Source: Christiangramia bathymodioli (GTDB taxonomy: Bacteria > Bacteroidota > Bacteroidia > Flavobacteriales > Flavobacteriaceae). Taken from it: a stretch of 64,000 nucleotides of DNA. Positions 35,103 through 42,544 of the stretch are shown here, one piece after another. Both the position numbers and the translations under genes were made by a program. Location of the stretch: contig SRSL01000003.1 in the NCBI GenBank assembly GCA_009735695.1, positions 186,001 to 250,000 of the forward strand. Direction: 5' to 3'. Numbering within the stretch: position 1 is the stretch's first letter; each line of letters begins with the position of its first letter. The notes beneath the pieces are model-generated. The model saw only the letters and a program-made list of their open reading frames with translations. It did no database searches and was not told the origin of the DNA.

Positions 35103-35777
35103 ATGAAAATTTCGAACTACATATTTATTCTATTAATTTTTCCAATAGGCCTATTTGCTCAAAAAGAGAAAATATCTACTGATAAGGAATTTTTCGTTGG
35201 TGAATGGGTTTCGGATTCCATAAATCCAGAGCCCGAACATTGGAGGGAATTTATTTTTATTGATAATAAAAGAAATTTTACAAAAACATCATGGTGGTCA
35301 AATAGTTATATTTTACAAAACAATTTGATTTTAAAGGATGGAAAGATTCTTCAAAAGGAGAATATAATCTACCAAATAAAAATAATTGATTCAAATACTA
35401 TCGAATTTGCAAATGCCAATTATTACGGTAGGTTTAAAAGAGATCCTTTCGGAGGATATGAAAAATCCTTAAAAAGATTTAATAAAGGGCATAAAACTAA
35501 GGAAGAACTAATTGGAAAATGGAAATATCAGAATTCAGAAATAATTGAGGAGGAAAAAAACAAAAATTATCCTGAAGAAGTAATTGAAAATTATCGTCTA
35601 AGAGATTTACTCCATTATAACTTACCAAGTATTCTTATTGAGTTTACTAAAGACAATAGATTTAAGATAGAATTTGGACCAAAATTAGAAGAATACTTTT
35701 ATATAATTGATGACAAGTCAATTAGCCTTCAAAAATCAGATTATGTTATCAATTTCGAGTATGAATTTTCGAATTGA
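35103..35777 (+). CDS. Secreted protein of unknown function (array gene 3)
   Basis: About 224 residues from the ATG at 35103, which begins a signal peptide (MKISNYIFILLIFPIGLFAQ); an ATG at 35073 lies inside the spacer repeat and is unlikely. The mature part has two similar openings, FFVGEWVSDS and ELIGKWKYQN, each followed by beta-rich sequence, which suggests two lipocalin-like units (inference). It starts 8 bp after spacer copy C with no room for a promoter, so it depends on upstream transcription. Very AT-rich. Confidence 0.6.
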   Translation: MKISNYIFILLIFPIGLFAQKEKISTDKEFFVGEWVSDSINPEPEHWREFIFIDNKRNFTKTSWWSNSYILQNNLILKDGKILQKENIIYQIKIIDSNTIEFANANYYGRFKRDPFGGYEKSLKRFNKGHKTKEELIGKWKYQNSEIIEEEKNKNYPEEVIENYRLRDLLHYNLPSILIEFTKDNRFKIEFGPKLEEYFYIIDDKSISLQKSDYVINFEYEFSN

Positions 35778-35852
35778 ATTTTAAATATAATTGATAATAA
35801 ACATGGAATAAAAAGGGAAATTGAGTTTCAAAAAATTTCAGATTAACGCACT

Positions 35853-35870
35853 GCAGGCAACAACGGATAA
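35853..35870 (+). repeat. Cassette-type spacer, left half only (copy D)
   Basis: GCAGGCAACAACGGATAA resembles the left-arm start of copies B and C, 76 bp after the stop of array gene 3. No matching right half follows before the next gene. It fits the outer right edge of the array, but the match is short. Confidence 0.4.
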
Positions 35871-35895
35871 ACTTAGTATAGTGGTTCAAAGCTAC

Positions 35896-36552
35896 TCACT
35901 TCCTTTTATCTGGCGTATTTTGATCAAAGGCTATAAGATTAAATAATTCACGCATCCTGCTCCGTACCCTCTCCCCATATCTTTCTTCCAATTCATCAGC
36001 ATTTAGGTTTGTTGTGCCATGAGTTTTTAAAGGTGTATGTAAAAATAATTCATATCTGGAAAGAAGAATTTCTCCGATTACATTACAATCTTTTCCATAG
36101 TGTCTTCCAATCGGTTCAACTCCCATATCGTCAAAACAGAAAACGCCATTCTCCCCATAATCTCCAATTGTTTTGTATCCTAAATGATTAAAGGCAAATA
36201 CGATGTTTCTACAGGGCATTACAACATATTTTCGCTGGTGAGGCACCAGGTTTGGTAAAAGCTTCATGAGGCTGGTCTTTCCACAACCTACAGGCCCTGA
36301 GAGCAGCAAACCTTTGTTAGGATCTATTTCATATTTTTTACAGTTAATTGGATCTTTGATGAAATAGGAGCAAAGTTTAAGAAGTATTTCTTTGTCCCCC
36401 TTGTAGATCTTGAACCGTTTTCCAAAAAGCAATTTGCCTTTGGCATCGAGATAAATCAAAATCTTTGGAAAATCATATTTTACAGATTGCCCGTCGAATT
36501 TGCCCAGCGAATATTCCACGCCACCTTCCATGATCTTAGAGGGGTTCTCCAT
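35896..36552 (-). CDS. DnaC/IstB-like ATPase
   Basis: A 218-residue AAA+ ATPase of the helicase-loader type. The Walker A motif GPVGCGKTS lies near residue 86 and Walker B in VFCFDDMG near 140; an arginine-rich end (YGERVRSRMRELF) could carry sensor residues. Its start overlaps the end of the upstream Rep-like gene by 17 nt, and the pair probably loads a helicase at the element's origin. Such pairs are common in flavobacterial mobile elements. It is not an IS21 IstB, as no transposase gene is next to it. Confidence 0.8.
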   Translation of the reverse strand: MENPSKIMEGGVEYSLGKFDGQSVKYDFPKILIYLDAKGKLLFGKRFKIYKGDKEILLKLCSYFIKDPINCKKYEIDPNKGLLLSGPVGCGKTSLMKLLPNLVPHQRKYVVMPCRNIVFAFNHLGYKTIGDYGENGVFCFDDMGVEPIGRHYGKDCNVIGEILLSRYELFLHTPLKTHGTTNLNADELEERYGERVRSRMRELFNLIAFDQNTPDKRK

Positions 36553-37288
36553 AGTTCTTATTTTTAGATGTTTTTAGGTTTTCGTCCTTGATGGAATGTA
36601 TTTTTTGTTTTTCCTTTTGCAAATTGCCAAATGCATTGCTCCTCTTTATCCAGCTTACCGCCAATGCCTTCCAGTTCTGAACCGGAGTATTTTCATTCAG
36701 ATACCATTCCTGAGCATCATAGAATGCGAAGAACTTTTTTGCGTCTATGGCATCAGATCCATTTTCCTTAAAAAAATTTATAACAGTCAGTCTGTCTTTT
36801 GGCTGTTTATTTTCTTTTGTCTGTTTTGACTTGTTTATATTAGATACCAGCGCTTGTCCATTTTTGGGATTGTATGAGTCCAGCACTGGTCCATTAATGG
36901 GACTGTGTGAGCCTATTACTTGTTCAATTTTGGGATTGTAGTGTTGCGCTTTTGGTTCAATTACGGGATTGTACTGTTCCGATACAGTTTCATCAGTAGG
37001 TGAAAAAATGGCCATCTTAATTTTACTGCTGTTAAATGGATTTTTTGATGGAAAATAGGAAAGGTATTTCCAGGAGTGAAGATCTGTTAAGCAGCGATGA
37101 TAAGTAGTTTTGGAACCGATCTTAGATATTTTCATTAGTTCTTCACGATCTGCAAAAAAAACTTTGGCGAATTTGCATGAATTCCATGCCTGAAATAGTG
37201 CCATATATAAGCTGACGTGCGTGGCATTGGGCCGTTGATCATGGTAGAACTTTTCAAACGCCGCGGTAAGTAATTTAATATAGTTCAT
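36536..37288 (-). CDS. Replication-initiation-like protein
   Basis: A 250-residue protein. Residues 1-90 look like a winged-helix domain (SLYMALFQAWNSCKF, ELMKISKIGSKTTYHRCLTDL). A low-complexity linker with repeated YNP and NG units covers about 110-150. The C-terminal segment FFAFYDAQEWYLNENTPVQNWKALAVSWI resembles the DnaT/DnaD-like primosome tail found in mobile-element Rep proteins. It overlaps the DnaC-like gene and lies 3 nt after the HTH gene, forming a three-gene replication operon. The function is inferred from this layout. Confidence 0.65.
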   Translation of the reverse strand: MNYIKLLTAAFEKFYHDQRPNATHVSLYMALFQAWNSCKFAKVFFADREELMKISKIGSKTTYHRCLTDLHSWKYLSYFPSKNPFNSSKIKMAIFSPTDETVSEQYNPVIEPKAQHYNPKIEQVIGSHSPINGPVLDSYNPKNGQALVSNINKSKQTKENKQPKDRLTVINFFKENGSDAIDAKKFFAFYDAQEWYLNENTPVQNWKALAVSWIKRSNAFGNLQKEKQKIHSIKDENLKTSKNKNYGEPL

Positions 37289-37291
37289 AGC

Positions 37292-37585
37292 CTAAAAATT
37301 AAAATTGTGGTGCACCCGGTTCTCTTCCATAATTTGTTGAATTTCCTGGGCGTCATAATAAATGATACCGCCTATTTTGGTGTAGGGAAGTGTACCATTG
37401 ATTCGAAGATTTTGTAACGTCCCTGGGCTGATTTGCAGTAGGTCCATAACTTCAGACGATTTCAAATATCGTTTAAGAGTTAACTGGGTATTTTGCTGAG
37501 AAAGCATACTTTTAAATTCTTCGAGCAATTCAATTTTAAATTCTCTTAGGTCATCAGTGGTGATAATATTGCTTGCCATAATCAA
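37292..37585 (-). CDS. Helix-turn-helix (excisionase/MerR-like) DNA-binding protein
   Basis: A 97-residue protein whose C-terminal half is the HTH_17 domain: YLKSSEVMDLLQISPGTLQNLRINGTLPYTKIGG, then a wing (IIYYDAQEIQQIM). The N-terminal half is helical (EFKIELLEEFKSMLS) and may dimerise. It heads the Rep/DnaC operon. In flavobacterial elements proteins of this kind act as excisionases or as regulators of replication; which role applies here cannot be read. Confidence 0.85.
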   Translation of the reverse strand: MIMASNIITTDDLREFKIELLEEFKSMLSQQNTQLTLKRYLKSSEVMDLLQISPGTLQNLRINGTLPYTKIGGIIYYDAQEIQQIMEENRVHHNFNF

Positions 37586-37954
37586 AGGGTTTTAAAGGAA
37601 GAGGCTACCAAATGGTTAAAACTTTTTAATTGATAGCCCCTAACATAGATTGACTTTCGTAGTACAAAATTGTGGGGTTTTGCTGAATAAAAATCACAAG
37701 ACGACCGGACTCCGGTTAAAATTTAACAGTGAACAAAGAGCACTAAATCAAAGGGTTTAAAATGAAATTTGGCTGAAATCCTCACTCTAATGAGCCAATT
37801 TTTAAAGGTTTCAAGTCGAAAATGAAAAAACCGGAGATGGACCGTATACGGTCGTTTTTTAACAAAAAATTGAAGTGTTAGATCTCCCTCATTCTGGAAG
37901 ATAGATTGAATGACAATTCATCTAAAAATTGTGTTTGGCTCTTTTTCCTGGATT
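37586..37954. other. Non-coding stretch with two perfect palindromes
   Basis: Between the HTH gene and the relaxase stub lie ACCGGA-C-TCCGGT (37704-37716) and GACCGTATACGGTC (37840-37853), the latter followed by GTTTTTT. They may be operators of the replication operon or a terminator of the bfmA transcript. No coding frame is convincing here. Confidence 0.45.
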
Positions 37955-38017
37955 TTAATTCTGTGAAAGTTGAGAAAAGGCACCACCTAGTTTTTGAGAT
38001 GTGATGGTGATATACAT
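37955..38017 (-). pseudogene. Relaxase (mobilization nuclease) stub, 20 codons
   Basis: An ATG at 38017, 16 nt after the bfmA stop, begins MYITITSQKLGGAFSQLSQN and then stops. MYITIT is the usual start of Bacteroidota MobB/DUF5712-type relaxases, which follow bfmA in intact elements. The rest of the gene is not recognisable in the next 350 bp. The element has therefore lost its own nickase. Confidence 0.5.
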
Positions 38018-38033
38018 TTTAATGGTCTTGATA

Positions 38034-38381
38034 TTATAACTTCTTTTCAGATAAGGTTGGATCGCTTTTTTCCAGGATCAGGGGTTTCTTTTTGGGTCCA
38101 TTTTCTTCCAGCAGCGATTGCAAAATAGCCAGGGTAGGATTTGCTTTATTCTTCTCTACATTTTTCATGATTGCAATGATGGCGTTTGTTCTTTTCTTCA
38201 AAAGATTTTCTAATCTTCTACCCGTAATTCCAAGGTTTTCTTTTGGGGAGATCTCGTTGTAAAAGAAAAAATCCAGCATCGTGGCCATCGCCTCGGTATG
38301 AGAATTGAAATGTGTCCTTGAGAATTCCTGGAAACGTTTTGCGGTTTCCTTTTTAAACCTGATTCCAATATATGGGTCCAT
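38034..38381 (-). CDS. BfmA/BtgA-family mobilization protein
   Basis: About 115 residues if started at 38381, where MDPYIGIRFKKETAKRFQEFS matches the family N-terminus; an ATG at 38459 would add 26 residues across two repeats that look like operators. The ribbon-helix-helix-like segment is followed by HFNSHTEAMATMLDFFFYNE and helical parts (TNAIIAIMKNVEKN). BfmA proteins bind oriT and help the relaxase in mobilizable Bacteroides elements. Here the relaxase that should follow is only a 20-codon stub. Confidence 0.75.
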   Translation of the reverse strand: MDPYIGIRFKKETAKRFQEFSRTHFNSHTEAMATMLDFFFYNEISPKENLGITGRRLENLLKKRTNAIIAIMKNVEKNKANPTLAILQSLLEENGPKKKPLILEKSDPTLSEKKL

Positions 38382-38390
38382 ATTTTGCTG

Positions 38391-38445
38391 TTTTGTCGCA
38401 AATTCTTCCCAAAAAATGGGCGTTTTGAAGTCATTTGTCGCAAAT
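38391..38445. promoter_or_regulatory. Two TTTGTCGCAAAT repeats upstream of bfmA
   Basis: TTTTGTCGCAAATT (38391-38404) and ATTTGTCGCAAAT (38433-38445) are near-palindromic (ATTTG-TCG-CAAAT) and lie just upstream of the preferred bfmA start. They are likely binding sites for autoregulation or for the relaxosome. Their position argues for the start at 38381. Confidence 0.45.
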
Positions 38446-38559
38446 CGATGAAAAATCAAAATTCCCCGATTTTGAAATCACCAGAAAAACCGGGCGTTTA
38501 GACGGAAATTGAAATACTTAACATCGCGTAGCGTGTTATCCTCTTGCTATTCCATTTCC

Positions 38560-38577
38560 GTCACGCGCAGGCGTGAC
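38560..38577. other. Hairpin, candidate oriT region
   Basis: GTCACGC-GCAG-GCGTGAC is a perfect 7-bp stem, GC-rich within AT-rich sequence, about 180 bp upstream of bfmA. Transfer origins of mobilizable elements often lie just upstream of the mobilization genes and carry such a hairpin beside the nick site. The remainder of 38460-38740 shows no gene. The role is inference. Confidence 0.35.
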
Positions 38578-38740
38578 AAAAATTTCATACAAACCCGACA
38601 AGGGTGAATTGCATCTTATTAAATAAAAATTTTGATAATGATGTTGAGCAGCGAAAGTCAGAATAGTTGGCTCAACATAGTATTTAAATTCGCTGGTTTA
38701 CAGCTTTCTAAATATACGATTTTTATAAATTAAGGAATAA

Positions 38741-38768
38741 AAAAAGACCTGAGTTTATCAGGTCTTTT
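38741..38768 (-). terminator. Terminator of the RadC-like gene
   Basis: Minus strand: AAAGACCTGA and TCAGGTCTTT pair around a short loop and are followed by a run of T. It begins 18 bp after the stop of the RadC-like gene. Confidence 0.8.
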
Positions 38769-38785
38769 AAATTGATAATTATGGT

Positions 38786-39235
38786 TTATAAAATTCCTTC
38801 ATCTGCAAAACTGAAGAACTGGCCGTCTGGAGTTATGATCAGGTGATCCAGAACTTTTATATCCAAAAGTATGGCAGCTTTTATGATCTTTTCGGTTAAG
38901 CATTTATCTGCTTCGCTAGGCTTTAAAGTTCCGCTGGGATGATTATGAGACAGGATTACTGCCGTTGTTAAGCTTTTAAGTATAACAGCGAAAACTATTC
39001 TAAGATCTACCATGGTCCCGGTAATTCCACCGCTGGAAACTTCATAGATGCCTTTCACCCTATTGGCGTTATTCAGCAACATAATTTTAAAACACTCCTG
39101 AAGTCCAATTTTATCTTTATTCCAGGCCTTGTAAAAAACTGCGGTTGCATCTTCAGAAGAAGTGATCTTCGGTGCCTCTGCAATTTTAAAACTACCCCTA
39201 TATTTTATCGATATTTCATTAACTTTAGCTTTCAT
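38786..39235 (-). CDS. RadC-like JAB/MPN domain protein
   Basis: A 149-residue protein made of the JAB (MPN+) domain only, without the HhH region of chromosomal RadC. The JAMM metal motif is complete: SHNHPSGTLKPSEAD, with an upstream glutamate in LQECFKIMLLN. It starts about 70 bp downstream of ssb. Proteins of this kind are common on integrative elements of Bacteroidota, usually with ssb. A DNA-repair or DNA-processing role is assumed but not proven for the family. Confidence 0.9.
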   Translation of the reverse strand: MKAKVNEISIKYRGSFKIAEAPKITSSEDATAVFYKAWNKDKIGLQECFKIMLLNNANRVKGIYEVSSGGITGTMVDLRIVFAVILKSLTTAVILSHNHPSGTLKPSEADKCLTEKIIKAAILLDIKVLDHLIITPDGQFFSFADEGIL

Positions 39236-39307
39236 ATTAATCGTATTTAATGGTTAAGTGAAAAGAGGGCGTTACCGTGAACAAGTACCCGCCCTCTTAT
39301 TTTTTAA

Positions 39308-39661
39308 CTACCTGACTGAATCGTCATTTTTTGCACCTAATAGAAGGATTTCATTGGCTTCCACTTCAATAACGTATCGCTTTACGCCTTCGTTATCCTC
39401 GTAGCTTCTGGACTTCAGTTTTCCGCTAACTCCAATCTCTTTTCCCTTACCGGCATATTTCTCGATAATTTCCGCGGTTCTTCCCCAGGCTACAATGGTA
39501 TGCCATTCGGTGTTCTGAACTTTCTCACCCTGTTCATTTTTGTAATACTCATTGGTGGCGAGTGAAAAACGGGCTACTTTCTTACCGCTTTCAAGGTTTG
39601 TAATTTGTGGCTCCTGGCCCACATTCCCGATCAACTGTACATGATTTCTTAGAGTGCTCAT
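39308..39661 (-). CDS. ssb: Single-stranded DNA-binding protein
   Basis: A 117-residue SSB with a single OB fold: LRNHVQLIGNVGQEPQI at the start, ARFSLATNEYY, TEWHTIVAWGRTAEI and GKLKSRSYEDNEG. It lacks the long acidic tail ending in an aromatic/hydrophobic tip that chromosomal SSB uses to recruit partners; it ends NDDSVR. That fits an element-borne SSB acting in transfer or replication of the element. It lies next to a long structured non-coding region. Confidence 0.93.
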   Translation of the reverse strand: MSTLRNHVQLIGNVGQEPQITNLESGKKVARFSLATNEYYKNEQGEKVQNTEWHTIVAWGRTAEIIEKYAGKGKEIGVSGKLKSRSYEDNEGVKRYVIEVEANEILLLGAKNDDSVR

Positions 39662-39699
39662 GATTATAATATTTAAGATTAATAACTAACCTGAACCTT

Positions 39700-39810
39700 T
39701 CAGGCTTTGCTTTTCCATGATTTACTTTTTGTATCTGGAGCGTTTTCCTTTTTTGTTGTTTTTGAGGTGGCTTCCATTGATGTGTTATCGTATGATTTCA
39801 TGATGTTCAT
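39700..39810 (-). CDS. Possible 36-aa basic peptide upstream of ssb
   Basis: A frame from ATG 39810 to TGA 39700 encodes a hydrophilic peptide rich in K, S and T (MNIMKSYDNTSMEATSK at the start). It ends 38 bp before the ssb start on the same strand. Composition is protein-like, but there is no family I recognise, so it may be a leader peptide or chance. Confidence 0.25.
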   Translation of the reverse strand: MNIMKSYDNTSMEATSKTTKKENAPDTKSKSWKSKA

Positions 39811-39839
39811 TTTAGATTTACTTCCCGTAGCGCCTTCGC

Positions 39840-40396
39840 TGTTACCTTTTTTTGTTGCTTATACAGTTTTCAATATTTGGAATTGAAAAGGACTTATAAA
39901 AAGGAGCTTGCGACTGGCTTATGCAGTCCGTCAACTTCCAAATGTTGGTATTTTGCTGTCAAAAAAAGAGTGAAACAGTGAAGGCGTGGAAGTATTTCTA
40001 AAGATCCGTGGGAAATACGATAATATGGGAAGCCAACTCAAAGAATTAAATGGAATTCCGCTTAAGCGGACTCCATTCTCGATCATGGAAGGAATGGAGT
40101 AATCCTATCCTTTTAATTGAATTGGATTTACGGAATGTAAGCCTAAGATCGGGGATGGTGTCCAAGACTTTTAAAGCGAAGCTCTTTGCCCGGAATGTAG
40201 CTCTTTAGCGGAATGTAGCGGCAATGTGCTGAGCGTATTTCATCCATCTAATACATTACTGATCCCATATAATTTAAAACCTTGAGATAAGATTAACTTC
40301 TAATTGAGAATTTAAATGGAATTTTTAATCTAGATTCGATTAAATGTAGATAGCAAAGAAGGGTTAATTCTGTCAAGACAGTCATGGCCCTTTTTT
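39840..40396 (+). other. Structured non-coding region: palindromes, tandem repeats, terminator
   Basis: Contents: a loop-less cruciform at 40049-40077 containing the 14-bp palindrome TCCGCTTAAGCGGA, and a competing pairing CTCCATTC (40071-40078) with GAATGGAG (40092-40099). AGCTCTTT/GGAATGTAGC units repeat at about 40185-40228. A terminator-like hairpin near 40360-40396 (CTGTC-AA-GACAG inside AGGG/CCCT) is followed by seven T on the plus strand. It could be an origin of replication or a plus-strand RNA. No coding frame is convincing. Confidence 0.45.
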
Positions 40397-40402
40397 TATT
40401 GT

Positions 40403-40624
40403 CTAATTTAAACGATTATTAAAATCCTTGAATTTAATTTTCCATTTTATCTCATTAGGAATTTCCAGAACATCAGAAGGTGATTTCATATGCAATGTGA
40501 TGGAGTTCATACAATGAGGGCAATTCAGTTTTGCATTTCGCGTTAACATAGATAAAGTGAATTGATAAACTTCTCCGCAATCTCTACACTTTCTTTCAAG
40601 CACACTTTTACCTAAATTGATCAT
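40403..40624 (-). CDS. Small zinc-ribbon protein, 73 aa
   Basis: A 73-residue protein with two CxxC pairs (RKCRDCGE near residue 13 and LNCPHCMN near 34) spaced as in a zinc ribbon, followed by a charged tail ending KFKDFNNRLN. It is transcribed away from umuDC. I recognise no named family. It could be a DNA- or RNA-binding accessory protein of the element. Confidence 0.6.
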   Translation of the reverse strand: MINLGKSVLERKCRDCGEVYQFTLSMLTRNAKLNCPHCMNSITLHMKSPSDVLEIPNEIKWKIKFKDFNNRLN

Positions 40625-40785
40625 CTTTTAGAAATTTAAAATTATACACTAAAATATTGGGATTCATTCAATTATTAGTCTTAAAATTGAAAATTTTAAA
40701 TTTAATATGCTTTTATAAATTCTTAAAGTTTTAATAATTAACCGTTTATAAATTTTTAGTAAAATTGGATTATTTCCTATTTATC

Positions 40786-40810
40786 GGAATATTTCCATTT
40801 TGTAAATTTG
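40786..40810 (+). promoter_or_regulatory. umuDC promoter with operator-like palindrome
   Basis: TAAATTTG (40803-40810) is an exact TAnnTTTG -7 element only 4 bp before the umuD ATG, so the message would be nearly leaderless. GGAA-TAT-TTCC (40786-40796) is a perfect palindrome between the -33 and -7 positions, where a repressor would block the promoter. Confidence 0.45.
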
Positions 40811-40814
40811 AAGC

Positions 40815-41234
40815 ATGAAAGTATTGCTTCATTTAGTAGTCATCCCAGGAATAATTAATCTTCCCTTCGTGGGAAGTATTACTGCCGGCTTCCCTTCTCC
40901 CGCAGACGACCACCTCGACAAATCTATTGACCTAAACTCTGAAATAATTAAAGACCGGGACGCCACCTTTTTTGGTAGAGTTGAAGGAGACTCAATGACC
41001 GGAGCAGGGATAGAACATGGCGACCTATTGGTTATTAATAAAGGTTTGGAACCCCGTAATGGTAAAATAGCAGTTTGCTTTATCGATGGAGAGTTTACCG
41101 TAAAACGCATTAAAATCGAAAAGGATGTGATCTGGTTAGTTGCTGAAAACCAGAAATACGAACCTATAAAGGTTACGACTGAAAATGACTTCCTGATCTG
41201 GGGAATTGTAACCAACGTAATCAAGTATGTATAA
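40815..41234 (+). CDS. umuD: UmuD-like S24 peptidase (translesion polymerase subunit)
   Basis: A 139-residue LexA/UmuD-type protein that cleaves itself and then supports error-prone repair by UmuC. Visible elements are the Ala24-Gly25 cleavage site in [12 protein letters not shown], the catalytic serine S60 in [11 protein letters not shown], and the catalytic lysine K97 in FTVKRIK. Its stop overlaps the umuC start (TAATG), giving tight translational coupling. umuDC pairs are frequent on flavobacterial mobile elements and plasmids. Confidence 0.93.
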   Translation: MKVLLHLVVIPGIINLPFVGSITAGFPSPADDHLDKSIDLNSEIIKDRDATFFGRVEGDSMTGAGIEHGDLLVINKGLEPRNGKIAVCFIDGEFTVKRIKIEKDVIWLVAENQKYEPIKVTTENDFLIWGIVTNVIKYV

Positions 41235-42493
41235 TGTACGCCCTGGTAGACTGTAATAACTTTTATGCTTCCTGTGAACGAGTTTTTGATCCATTCCTGG
41301 AAAATAAACCCGTTGTAGTTCTTTCTAATAATGATGGTTGTGTGATTGCTCGAAGTAATGAAGCTAAAGCCCTGGACATTCCCATGGGAGCACCGGCATT
41401 TCAATATGAAAAGCTATTTGAAAAGAATAACGTCTATGTCTTTAGCTCAAACTATGCACTATACGGTGATATGAGCAGAAGAGTGATGAATATACTTTCA
41501 AGGTTCACCCCAGACCTCGAGATCTATTCTATAGACGACGCATTCCTACTGCTAGAAGGATTTGAAGAACATTTTGATCTTCATGCTTACGGTAAAGAGA
41601 TTATAAAAGCTGTTCGAAGCAAAACGGGTATCCCAATTAGTATTGGAATTGCAACAACCAAGGCCCTGGCAAAGGTTGCCAATAAGATCGCCAAAAAATT
41701 TGCGGATCGAACGGGTGGCGTTCATATTATCGATGATCCTGAAAAAACCAGGAAAGCATTATTATGGACCAAGATTGGAGATGTTTGGGGCATTGGACGA
41801 CAATATGAAAAGAGATTATTGGCACTGAATATCAAAAATGCCCAGCAGTTTGTAGAATTACATGATGAATATGTGCGGAAAGAATTTTCAGTAGTTGGCC
41901 TGCGACTGAAAAGAGATTTATCTGGACTAACCACTTTGTCGTTAGAAGCTACTCCGCTAAAAAAGAATATTGCAGTAACCAGGGCTTTTGAAAGTATGTA
42001 CAGTGATTATACTGAATTAAAGGAAAGAATTTCTACCTACGCCGTGAAAATTGGAGAAAAGCTCAGGAGGCAGGACAGTAATTGTTCTTTACTACAGATT
42101 TTCCTTCTCACAAATCCATTTCGTCAGGATCTAAATCAATACCGTGCTAGCATTTCAGTCTACACCCCCTATCCTACCAATTCGAGTATTACTTTAATCA
42201 AAACAGCTTTAACTGGTCTGGAGATGATTTATAAGGAAGGTTTCCAATATAAGAAGACTGGGATCATCGCTATGAAACTTACCCCGGCAACACAAAAACA
42301 GTTTAAACTTTTTTCTGAAGAAAACCCAAAGCACGAACAATTGATGAAAATTGTTGATCAACTAAATATTAGGGAGAATGGGAAGGTAAAATTTGGAGGG
42401 CAGGACCTGGGGCGAACCTGGAAGATTAGACAAGAAAGGTTATCGAATAGATATAGTACTAGAATGGATGAATTAATAATCGTGAAAACCTAG
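41234..42493 (+). CDS. umuC: UmuC-like Y-family DNA polymerase
   Basis: A 419-residue error-prone DNA polymerase. Palm and fingers are seen in [16 protein letters not shown] (catalytic D6), [15 protein letters not shown] and GDMSRRVM. The second catalytic motif reads [12 protein letters not shown], that is D101-D102 where the family has Asp-Glu. HhH motifs ([11 protein letters not shown]) and the C-terminal UmuC-specific segment ([22 protein letters not shown]) follow. The 3' end contains a 34-bp stretch repeated at 50078-50111. It is co-translated with umuD. Confidence 0.94.
   Translation: MYALVDCNNFYASCERVFDPFLENKPVVVLSNNDGCVIARSNEAKALDIPMGAPAFQYEKLFEKNNVYVFSSNYALYGDMSRRVMNILSRFTPDLEIYSIDDAFLLLEGFEEHFDLHAYGKEIIKAVRSKTGIPISIGIATTKALAKVANKIAKKFADRTGGVHIIDDPEKTRKALLWTKIGDVWGIGRQYEKRLLALNIKNAQQFVELHDEYVRKEFSVVGLRLKRDLSGLTTLSLEATPLKKNIAVTRAFESMYSDYTELKERISTYAVKIGEKLRRQDSNCSLLQIFLLTNPFRQDLNQYRASISVYTPYPTNSSITLIKTALTGLEMIYKEGFQYKKTGIIAMKLTPATQKQFKLFSEENPKHEQLMKIVDQLNIRENGKVKFGGQDLGRTWKIRQERLSNRYSTRMDELIIVKT
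42430..42463 (+). repeat. 34-bp direct repeat in the umuC 3' end, left copy
   Basis: The 34 bases at 42430-42463 (starting ACAAGAAAGG, ending GTACTAGA) recur exactly at 50078-50111. Sequence on both sides of the block matches only partially between copies. The pair encloses the AraC/glycosyltransferase module. Confidence 0.85.
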
Positions 42494-42544
42494 TTTCAAA
42501 TTGGCCGTAAAAAATAAGTAGTATGAATATTGGATGATTATTTT

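Noticed and set aside
33006-35870. Classical integron attC sites
   Set aside because: The spacer arms (TTGCCAAC... / ...ACCGTTGC) do not match the RYYYAAC/GTTRRRY core and no integron integrase is visible. I keep it as integron-like only.
35896-36552. IS21 transposition helper IstB
   Set aside because: No IstA gene or IS21 ends nearby; the gene overlaps a Rep-like gene, which fits a helicase loader.
40185-40228. CRISPR-like repeats
   Set aside because: Only two or three short units with unequal spacing and no cas genes; more like tandem repeats of an origin.
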